This document shows positions 1 through 4,680 of a stretch of 5,875 bases of DNA, in pieces (position 1 is the stretch's first letter; every line of letters begins with the position of its first letter). Source of the stretch: Oscillospiraceae bacterium (GTDB taxonomy: Bacteria > Bacillota > Clostridia > Oscillospirales > Oscillospiraceae); assembly GCA_017558545.1 (NCBI GenBank), contig JAFYUG010000280.1:1-5875 (forward strand), written 5' to 3'. The translations under genes and the position numbers were made by a program. Under the pieces are notes generated by a model. The model did not search any database. It saw only the letters and a list, made by a program, of their open reading frames with translations, and was not told the origin of the DNA.

Positions 1-530
1 AGGCAGGCTTCTTCATGGATAGAAAAGAGCACTCCGCTCTGCTGAGCGCTCTCACCGCTCAGATCGAAGCAGCCGAGGCTCCCGCATTCAAGGGCATCAA
101 GGTTGTCACCACCGGTATCATCGCCGATTCTCCCGCCCTTTTGAAGATTTTTGACGAAAACGGCATCGCCATCGTGGCCGACCAGATTGCTCAGGAGTCC
201 GTTGAGGCTCGCTATCAGACCCCCGTCACCGAAAAGCCCCTGCTGGGTATGGCTCAGCGCTACGGCAAAATCGAGGGCTGCAGCGTGCTCTATGACCCCG
301 TCAAGGAGCGCGGACATCAGCTGGTTGAGATCGCCAAGAATAGCGGCGCCGACGGCGTTATCTGGGTTATGACCAAGTTCTGCGACCCCGAAGAGTTTGA
401 CTATGTTCCCGTCAAGCGTATGCTGGATGCAGCGGGCATTCCTCTGCTGGCAGTTGAGGTTGACCAGCAGATGGTAAACTTCGAGCAGGCAAGAAACGCA
501 ATATTGACCTTCAGCGAGATGCTTGGCTGA
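1..530 (+). CDS. 2-hydroxyacyl-CoA dehydratase D-subunit-like protein (HgdB/FldC/BcrB family), 3' part only
   Basis: The frame is open from the first complete codon at base 3 and stops at 528-530, so this is the C-terminal 175 residues of a protein whose family is usually about 380-430 residues. The ATG at 15 is internal, not a start. Family members carry [4Fe-4S] clusters and take part in radical-type dehydration of 2-hydroxyacyl-CoA or related reductions, driven by an ATP-dependent activator. Visible hallmarks are a Rossmann-like core (GIKVVTTGIIADSP, nt 93-134), the block IAIVADQIAQES, the EGCS segment (Cys codon 279-281), and the diagnostic KFCDPEEFD motif, whose Cys (381-383) is a conserved cluster ligand in the family. 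The close FEQARNAILTFSEML is also typical. Of 13 Ile codons, 9 are ATC and 1 is ATA, unlike the downstream genes. Partner subunit and activator genes are not in view, so the substrate is unknown; it may also be one of the stand-alone homologues of unknown function. Confidence 0.92.
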   Translation, partial: AGFFMDRKEHSALLSALTAQIEAAEAPAFKGIKVVTTGIIADSPALLKIFDENGIAIVADQIAQESVEARYQTPVTEKPLLGMAQRYGKIEGCSVLYDPVKERGHQLVEIAKNSGADGVIWVMTKFCDPEEFDYVPVKRMLDAAGIPLLAVEVDQQMVNFEQARNAILTFSEMLG

Positions 531-547
531 GAAAAATAAATAATAAT

Positions 548-580
548 AAAAACGGACTTTCTCTCGAAAGTCCGTTTTTT
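548..580. terminator. Bidirectional intrinsic terminator between convergent genes
   Basis: A perfect stem CGGACTTTC / GAAAGTCCG (553-561 with 566-574) with loop TCTC is extended by A5 on the left and T6 on the right, giving about 14 bp. The U-tract at 575-580 serves the dehydratase-like gene ending at 530. On the opposite strand the A5 becomes a T5 tract, so the same hairpin can stop transcription of the EamA gene. If so, the hairpin array at 582-763 lies in the 3' untranslated part of the EamA transcript. Confidence 0.9.
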
Positions 581-581
581 C

Positions 582-763
582 ATATTTTCGAAGAAAATAT
601 ATCGAGTGTTCAGAATGAACACATATCGAATGCGTAAGCATATATCGAGCGCGATAGCGCATATCGACAAAATAAAAGTCGATATTTTTTCCTTCGGAAA
701 AATCGATATTTGCCCTATCGGGCAATCGATATATCGTTTCACGATTCGATATTCGCTTCGCGA
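582..763. repeat. Mirror-symmetric array of eight short hairpins separated by ATATCGA / TCGATAT
   Basis: Left half: hairpins at 582-600, 606-622, 630-641 and 649-660, each followed by ATATCGA (599-605, 623-629, 642-648, 661-667; the first copy overlaps the end of its hairpin by two bases). Centre: ATATCGAC and GTCGATAT (661-668, 678-685) form an inverted repeat around AAAATAAAA. Right half: TCGATAT (679-685, 703-709, 726-732, 746-752) precedes hairpins at 686-702, 710-725, 733-745 and 753-763. Stems are 4-8 bp and perfectly paired, yet all eight stem sequences differ, while the 7-mers are identical. Read so that ATATCGA follows each hairpin, the loops are GAA, GAA, GTAA, GATA, GAA, GATA, TGAAA and GAA. 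The hairpins lack U-tracts, so they are not terminators. This is not a CRISPR array, because the constant part is only 7 bp and the variable parts are palindromes. The right end overlaps the EamA coding region. Function unknown; a palindromic dispersed element or a structured 3' UTR is possible. Confidence 0.93.
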
Positions 764-1635
764 GAGATTGTTCCGCCCAATTCATTCCATAGCGTAAAGC
801 CCAGTATCAGCACGCCGCCTATGATTTGGGGCGCGCTTACGGCTTCGCCGAGGACAAAGATGGAGCAAAGCACCGCCACGAGGGGGTCGCAATAGCTCAA
901 AATGGCGGCCTCCTGACCGGGCACGTCCTTCAAAGCGGAGAAATAGAGGCAATAGCAAACTCCCGTGTGGACAAGGCAGACCACACCCAGAAGCAGCCAT
1001 CCCTTGCCGTCCATGGCGGCGAAGGAAAGCCCCTCTTTTATGAGCACATAGGGCAAAAGCACCACGGCGGCGGCCACAAACTGCAAAAAGGTGCGCTGGA
1101 TGCCGGCAACGCCCTTAATGAACTTATTGGTGAGCACCACGAAGGCATAAAAGCAGGCGGCGGCAAGGCCGAAGGCTATGCCCTTTATGTGGCTAGACCC
1201 GGAGCTGAGGTCGCCTATGCCGGTGATGAGGACTATGCCGAGGGTGCTCATAACAAAGCATATCCACTGGCGCACTCCCAGCTTTTCCCTGAAAAGGATG
1301 GGGCAGGCCAAAATGATGATAACGGGGGCGAAATAATAGCTCAATGTGGCCACGGAAACGGTGGTGAAGCGGTAGGCCTCAAAGAGCAGTATCCAGTTTA
1401 TGCCCATGGCGGCGCCGGAGATAAGCAGCAGCCATAAATCCCTGCCCAGGCTTTTAAGGGATATTTTCTGCTTGCTTAATATAAGAAAAAGCCCTATAAG
1501 TGCCGAGGCAACCGCCGCTCTGCATAGGGAGAGCTGGGCGGAGGATATGGGGATATTGCGGACAAAAATGGCAATCGTGCCGAATATGACCATGGATGCG
1601 GCTATCATGAGCCGCGGCAGAAGCTTGGTTTTCAT
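739..1635 (-). CDS. EamA/DMT-superfamily transporter
   Basis: A 298-residue inner-membrane protein of the drug/metabolite transporter superfamily, the usual length for a protein with two EamA domains and ten helices. Ten hydrophobic segments can be followed from the N-terminal LMIAASMVIFGTIAIFV to the C-terminal IIGGVLILGFTLW. Family landmarks are R near the start of the third segment (LSLCRAAVASALIGLFL), the NWILLFEAYRFTTVSVATLSYYFAP stretch ending the first domain, and the matching ALKDVPGQEAAILSYCDPLVAVL plus LGEAVSAPQIIGGVLI in the second. The ATG at 1635 is chosen over the more distal start at 1692 because GGGAG (1644-1648, complement) lies 8 nt upstream and a consensus promoter fits just beyond it. 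The substrate cannot be predicted; relatives export amino acids or metabolites. The last eight residues (SREANIES) and the stop codon are encoded by the hairpin array, so the original C-terminus was probably replaced. It is transcribed divergently from the UroD-like genes. Confidence 0.93.
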   Translation of the reverse strand: MKTKLLPRLMIAASMVIFGTIAIFVRNIPISSAQLSLCRAAVASALIGLFLILSKQKISLKSLGRDLWLLLISGAAMGINWILLFEAYRFTTVSVATLSYYFAPVIIILACPILFREKLGVRQWICFVMSTLGIVLITGIGDLSSGSSHIKGIAFGLAAACFYAFVVLTNKFIKGVAGIQRTFLQFVAAAVVLLPYVLIKEGLSFAAMDGKGWLLLGVVCLVHTGVCYCLYFSALKDVPGQEAAILSYCDPLVAVLCSIFVLGEAVSAPQIIGGVLILGFTLWNELGGTISREANIES

Positions 1636-1639
1636 GGCG

Positions 1640-1668
1640 TTAACTCCCGAAAAATAATGACCTATTAT
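1640..1668 (+). promoter_or_regulatory. Possible promoter for the UroD-like gene pair
   Basis: TTAACT (1640-1645), 17 nt, then TATTAT (1663-1668) reads rightward toward the gene starting at 1733. The -35 matches consensus at only four positions. The -10 lies on the same bases as the leftward TATAAT of the EamA promoter. A rival, TTGAAG (1682-1687) with TATTAT (1706-1711), would start transcription inside the ribosome site, so it is less likely. Confidence 0.35.
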
Positions 1669-1692
1669 AGCAAGAATTTCGTTGAAGGGCAA
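1664..1692 (-). promoter_or_regulatory. Sigma-70/SigA-type promoter of the EamA gene
   Basis: On the complementary strand TTGCCC (1692-1687) and a perfect TATAAT (1669-1664) are separated by 17 nt. The expected start of transcription is near 1657, giving a leader of about 22 nt that contains the GGGAG ribosome site before the ATG at 1635. No operator palindrome is evident beyond the CTATTATAG around the -10. Confidence 0.65.
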
Positions 1693-1715
1693 GGCGTGCT
1701 CATGTTATTATGGTG

Positions 1716-1725
1716 AAAAAGGAGG
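1716..1725 (+). promoter_or_regulatory. Ribosome binding site fixing the start at 1733
   Basis: AAAAAGGAGG ends 7 nt before ATG 1733. This near-perfect Shine-Dalgarno site selects that start and rejects the in-frame TTG at 1682, which has no suitable site and would put the promoter region into coding sequence. Confidence 0.85.
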
Positions 1726-1732
1726 CTTGGCC

Positions 1733-2806
1733 ATGTATGTTTCCGCGTCTTCCGCCACGAGGGAGAATGTTCTCCGCGCCGTGCGCTTTGAAAAGCCCGA
1801 CTATATACCCATGACATTTCATATAAATGATGCCTGCTGGCAGAGCTTCGAGAGGGAGTTTTTGTTGGAGCAGATGGCTCTCCATCACTTCCTGTTCCCC
1901 GATTTTCAGTACCCCAAGGGGGATTTTGAGGTGGACTTTGCCCCCAACGCAAGGCGAAATGCCCCCTACACCGACCCCTTCGGCTGCCTTTGGGAAACTT
2001 CCGCCGACGGCATAGTTGGCTCTGTCCACCGCCATCCCCTCTCTTCCTGGGAGGATTGGAGGGACTATGTTTTCCCAAATCCAGAGAAAACGGATGGGCT
2101 ATTCCCCGTGGATTGGGACTCTTTCAAGCTCCATTGCCGCCAAAAGCGGCAGAGGGGAGAGCTGGTTTACGGCGACCTGCGCCATGGCCACACATTTTTG
2201 CAGCTATGCGACCTTAGAGGCTACGAAAACCTCCTCATGGACATGGCCGAGGATGAGCCTCTGCTTTGGGAGCTTATAGAAAGGCTGGAGGCATTTAATC
2301 TTTATCAGATAGAGCGCTTTGTGGAGACCGGGGTGGACATGGTGCGCGTACCCGAGGATTTGGGGGCGCAGCTTGGCCCCATGCTGACGCCGCAGGACTT
2401 CAGAAAGTGGATAAAGCCCAGCTATCAGCGGCTTTTAGCCCCCGTCAGAGAGGCTGGCATTCCCATACATATGCACTCCGACGGAGATATTCGTCTCCTT
2501 TGCGAGGATATAATCGAGGGCGGCGTTGATGTTCTCAATTTGCAGGATTTGGTCAACGGCGTGGAATGGATAGGCGGAAAATTCCGCGGCAAGCTCTGCA
2601 TAGACCTTGACATAGACCGCCAAAAGATAACATATTTCGGAAAAGCGAAGGATATAGACTCTCTCATCCGTGAGGAAGTGGAGAAAGTAGGCTGCCCGGA
2701 GGGCGGGCTTATGATGATTTACGGCCTCTATCCCGGTGTGCCCAAGGAAAATGTGAAGGCGCTGATGGATGCCATGGAGAGATATGCTTTTTATTATTCG
2801 TCTTGA
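1733..2806 (+). CDS. Uroporphyrinogen decarboxylase family protein (UroD/MtaA-like), first of two
   Basis: A 357-residue cytosolic TIM-barrel protein of the UroD (HemE/MtaA/CmuA) superfamily, of normal family length. It opens with the typical TRENVLRAVRFEKPDYIP (residues 9-26), where the family has a helix followed by R-x-P-D-R/Y-x-P. Other landmarks are DPFGCLWE (81-88), YGDLRHGHTFLQLCDLRGYENLLMDMAEDEP (about 146-176), the barrel strand VDMVRVPEDLGAQLGPMLTPQDFRKWIKPSYQRL (201-234) and IPIHMHSDGDIRLL (243-256). MtaA/CmuA proteins have H-x-C-G zinc ligands at the last position; here it is H-M-H-S-D-G, so a zinc-thiolate methyltransferase chemistry of that type is not supported. The protein is unlikely to be true HemE, because it lacks the canonical N-terminal RQAGRY substrate motif. 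A role in corrinoid or other one-carbon transfer is inference from the family. Of 18 Ile codons 13 are ATA. It is followed 65 nt later by a second family member. Confidence 0.9.
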   Translation: MYVSASSATRENVLRAVRFEKPDYIPMTFHINDACWQSFEREFLLEQMALHHFLFPDFQYPKGDFEVDFAPNARRNAPYTDPFGCLWETSADGIVGSVHRHPLSSWEDWRDYVFPNPEKTDGLFPVDWDSFKLHCRQKRQRGELVYGDLRHGHTFLQLCDLRGYENLLMDMAEDEPLLWELIERLEAFNLYQIERFVETGVDMVRVPEDLGAQLGPMLTPQDFRKWIKPSYQRLLAPVREAGIPIHMHSDGDIRLLCEDIIEGGVDVLNLQDLVNGVEWIGGKFRGKLCIDLDIDRQKITYFGKAKDIDSLIREEVEKVGCPEGGLMMIYGLYPGVPKENVKALMDAMERYAFYYSS

Positions 2807-2829
2807 GAAAATGGAAAAATTGTGGTAAA

Positions 2830-2835
2830 TATAAT
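2830..2835 (+). promoter_or_regulatory. Possible -10 box between the two UroD-like genes
   Basis: A perfect TATAAT lies in the AT-rich gap 37 nt before the second gene. The best -35-like hexamer, TTGAGA (2803-2808), overlaps the preceding stop codon and is 21 nt away, too far for a normal promoter. An internal promoter is possible but weakly supported. No terminator was seen in the gap, so read-through from the first gene is expected. Confidence 0.3.
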
Positions 2836-2855
2836 TTAGATACATCGTTCAGGCT

Positions 2856-2863
2856 AAAGGAGG
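2856..2863 (+). promoter_or_regulatory. Ribosome binding site fixing the start at 2872
   Basis: AAAGGAGG ends 8 nt before ATG 2872. It decides against the longer in-frame reading from 2803, which would start inside the stop region of the previous gene and has no such site. Confidence 0.88.
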
Positions 2864-2871
2864 CAGCTAAT

Positions 2872-3858
2872 ATGCTTAGTCTTAAGGAAAACTTCTTTGC
2901 AACCATACGCGGCGAGAAGGCCGACGCTTTTGTTAACTCCTGGGAAGTTTTGCCCCTTGTTTGGGATCCCATTTCCGCGTTCATCACCCCTGCAGCCCCC
3001 GGTAAAACCACCGTCAGCCCCTTGGGCATAAGCTTCCATTGGCGCGCCGATGAGCCCGGTTTGATGCCCGTTACCACCCCCGATAAGCTGGTGGTGAAGG
3101 ATGTGGCCGATTGGAAGGAATATGTTAAAATTCCCGACCTTATGGCCATAGATTTTGATTGGACCGAGGCCAAGGCCAAGGCCGACGCCATAAGAGCCGA
3201 GGGCAAGCTGGTTTTGGCATGGTGTCCCACGGGTCTTTTTGAGATGAGCCATTTCCTCTGCGGCTTCGAAGGCGCTCTTTGCGGCTTTTATGAAGAGCCC
3301 GAGGCCATGCACGAGATGATTGAGGCCATCAAGGATATGAAGCTGAAGCAGATCGAGCTGCTTTATGAAAATCTTAAGCCCGATGTTATGAATGTCCACG
3401 ATGACCTTGGCAGCAAAACAAGCCTTTTCCTCTCTCCCGATATGTGGCGCGAGTTCTTCAAAGAGCCCTATCGCGAGATTTATAAGTCCATCAAGGATAA
3501 GGGCATGATTGCCATGCATCACTCCGATAGCTACGCCCAGCCCTTGGTAAAGGATATGGTGGAGCTGGGCATTGATATTTGGCAGGGCGTTATCCCCACC
3601 AACGATTTTGCTCAGATTAAAAAGGACACAGACTTCAAGCTGACCCTTATGGGCGGCATAGACGGCGGCAGAGTTGATGTTCCCGGCTGGACTCAGGAGC
3701 TTATACGCGAGGAAGTTCAGCGTGCCTGCCGCGAATACTCCGAGGGCGGCTGCTTCATCCCCTGCCTCACCTATGGCGACGAGGGCAGCATCTTCCCCGG
3801 CGTAAATGCGGCCATTATGGAAGAGATAAGAGCCCTGAATGAAGTTTATTTCGGATAA
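2872..3858 (+). CDS. Uroporphyrinogen decarboxylase family protein (UroD/MtaA-like), second of two
   Basis: A 328-residue UroD-superfamily barrel protein, distinct in sequence from its upstream neighbour, so an old paralogue and not a recent duplicate. N-terminal LSLKENFFATIRGEKADAFVN (2-22) matches the family opening. Later landmarks are LVLAWCPTGLFEMSHFLCGFEGAL (113-136), DVMNVHDDLGSKTSLFLSPDMWREFFKEPY (171-200), GMIAMHHSDSYAQPLVKDMVELGIDIWQGV (211-240), LMGGIDGG (259-266) and GGCFIPCLTYGDEGSIFPGV (292-311). The zinc H-x-C-G of MtaA/CmuA is replaced by H-H-S-D (216-219). Two Cys remain in GGCFIPC (294, 298), near where MtaA-type proteins have their last zinc Cys. That would leave an incomplete or altered metal site; this alignment is mine by eye. 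The likely setting is anaerobic one-carbon or corrinoid metabolism, together with the preceding gene. A terminator follows directly, so the pair forms an operon ending here. Confidence 0.9.
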   Translation: MLSLKENFFATIRGEKADAFVNSWEVLPLVWDPISAFITPAAPGKTTVSPLGISFHWRADEPGLMPVTTPDKLVVKDVADWKEYVKIPDLMAIDFDWTEAKAKADAIRAEGKLVLAWCPTGLFEMSHFLCGFEGALCGFYEEPEAMHEMIEAIKDMKLKQIELLYENLKPDVMNVHDDLGSKTSLFLSPDMWREFFKEPYREIYKSIKDKGMIAMHHSDSYAQPLVKDMVELGIDIWQGVIPTNDFAQIKKDTDFKLTLMGGIDGGRVDVPGWTQELIREEVQRACREYSEGGCFIPCLTYGDEGSIFPGVNAAIMEEIRALNEVYFG

Positions 3859-3873
3859 AATTAAATAGAAAAA

Positions 3874-3914
3874 TCCCCGAGGCGCATTTCATTTGGCGCT
3901 TCGGGGAATTTTTT
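3874..3914 (+). terminator. Intrinsic terminator of the UroD-like operon
   Basis: A 12-bp stem (3874-3885 with 3896-3907, TCCCCGAGGCGC against GCGCTTCGGGGA, one G-U pair) with a 10-nt loop is followed by T6 at 3909-3914. It lies 15 nt after the stop codon at 3856-3858. Confidence 0.93.
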
Positions 3915-3917
3915 GTG

Positions 3918-4183
3918 TGTCAAAAAAGTGGCGAAGCCACTTTTTGAGAAGGCTGCAGCCCGCTGCAGCGCATGAAATGTGCGCCTTGAGCGCACATTTC
4001 TCACGTTTGCGGGCTGAGAAGTGTTTTTCCCGACGCCGCAGCGTTAAGAAAACATGCCGGTGGCATGTTTTTAGCGCAGGCCGCAGGAGCTATGCTCCGA
4101 GGAGGGAACTAAGTGTCATCGGGAAAAACATATTTAATTCTATTCGCGTCTGCGGACGCGAACTCTGCGAGGCTTTTTTGACA
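3918..4183. mobile_element. MITE-like structured intergenic element with terminal inverted repeats
   Basis: This fills most of the 377-bp gene-free stretch after the second UroD-like gene. The ends are an 11-bp perfect inverted repeat, TGTCAAAAAAG (3918-3928) and CTTTTTTGACA (4173-4183). Inside are a GAA-looped 10-bp hairpin (3923-3945), a 7-bp hairpin CTGCAG-type (3952-3969), a perfect 11-bp hairpin (3974-4000), and a 12-bp long-range stem TGTTTTTCCCGA/TCGGGAAAAACA (4022-4033 with 4119-4130). The long-range stem encloses an imperfect hairpin at 4041-4077 and a 5-bp one at 4086-4098. An 8-bp hairpin (4143-4162) follows. AGCCCGC (3957-3963) can instead pair with GCGGGCT (4009-4015). No clear target-site duplication and no transposase are present. 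It might be a non-autonomous transposon, a dispersed palindromic repeat or a structured RNA. The open frames across it have no protein-like character. Confidence 0.6.
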
Positions 4184-4188
4184 GTCTC

Positions 4189-4209
4189 AAAAAATGGCGA
4201 TGTGCCGCC
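4189..4209 (-). terminator. Weak terminator-like site for the membrane-protein gene
   Basis: Read on the complement, GGCG-(6 nt)-CGCC is followed by ATTTTTT (plus strand 4189-4209), 27 nt past the stop codon at 4236-4238. The stem is only about 4 bp, so its efficiency is doubtful. The adjacent A6/T6-armed hairpin (4174-4194) might contribute. Confidence 0.3.
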
Positions 4210-4235
4210 TTTTGGGCGAGTGGCCTTTAAAGGTG

Positions 4236-4661
4236 TTAATAAATTTCTGCGGAGATATATTCTCTGAGCCCGCTGCAATTTTTAACGCCGCCGAAGGCGT
4301 TGGCGGTGCCGTTAATTAGCACGGTGCAGTAATCCAGCTTTTCCTCTCTTTTGGACTGGCGGATGATGATGTCATCGGCTCTCAGGTCGGGGATGGAAAA
4401 GCTGCCGCCCTCCGCAAGATTATCCACATGGAGGCCGCGGCCATCCAAGGTGAGGCGGAAATGGTGCTTTTCGTGCTTTTTGGAGAGGGCCATCATCAGG
4501 CAGGCCAAAATGATGACGATTTCCAAGGCGGCAAAAATCTTCTGAGAAAATTGCAGGCAGAGGCAGGCCAAAGCCGTGGCAATCACGAAAATGACGGCTG
4601 CCATTTTATAGGATTGGGTTTTGATATAACCCACATCCGTTTCGGTAACAAATTTTTTCAT
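4236..4661 (-). CDS. Small two-helix membrane protein with cytosolic beta-rich domain
   Basis: A 141-residue protein that I do not recognise as a named family. Residues about 19-37 and 42-59 are hydrophobic helices joined by a short turn, so both termini should lie on the same side, probably the cytoplasm because KKHEKHH follows the second helix. Residues 68-141 alternate hydrophobic and polar (FRLTLDGRGLHV, FSIPDLRADDIII, YCTVLINGTANAFGG) and end in GLREYISAEIY. This layout resembles bacterial PH-like (YcxB- or DUF304-like) tails, but that is a guess from shape. The start is the ATG at 4661; AAGGAAGG lies 13 nt upstream, somewhat far, and overlaps the stop of the preceding surface-protein gene. 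The 19-nt gap implies co-transcription with that gene. Confidence 0.8.
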   Translation of the reverse strand: MKKFVTETDVGYIKTQSYKMAAVIFVIATALACLCLQFSQKIFAALEIVIILACLMMALSKKHEKHHFRLTLDGRGLHVDNLAEGGSFSIPDLRADDIIIRQSKREEKLDYCTVLINGTANAFGGVKNCSGLREYISAEIY

Positions 4662-4680
4662 TTATTTATAACCGCCTTCC

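Noticed and set aside
582..763. CRISPR array
   Set aside because: The constant unit is only 7 bp, the intervening pieces are 12-19-nt palindromes, and the unit orientation flips in the middle. No cas gene is present.
582..763. Series of terminators or an integron attC-like site
   Set aside because: The hairpins lack T-tracts, and there is no integrase or R/L core-site arrangement. The regular 7-mer spacing is not explained by either.
606..797. Short rightward frames across the hairpin array
   Set aside because: They encode only translated palindromes and have no ribosome site; chance frames in an AT-rich repeat.
826..1437. Long rightward open frame (203 codons) opposite the transporter gene
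   Set aside because: Its product is low-complexity, rich in Gly, His and Ala, and mirrors the hydrophobic codons of the EamA gene. It has no ribosome site and no family features, so it is an antisense shadow.
1733..2806. Genuine HemE (uroporphyrinogen decarboxylase of haem synthesis)
   Set aside because: The characteristic N-terminal RQAGRY substrate-binding motif is absent and there are no haem-pathway neighbours, so only family membership is claimed.
2854..3522. Leftward 222-codon frame opposite the second UroD-like gene
   Set aside because: It is fully antisense to a well-supported protein, with no ribosome site and no recognisable domain.
3915..4190. Target-site duplication flanking the 266-bp element
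   Set aside because: Flanks (..TTTTGTG on the left, GTCTCAA.. on the right) share no convincing direct repeat, so transposition is not proven.
3893..4267. 124-codon open frame after the UroD-like operon
   Set aside because: It runs through a terminator and at least five perfect hairpins. The product is Arg/Cys-rich without domain character, and no ribosome site precedes it.
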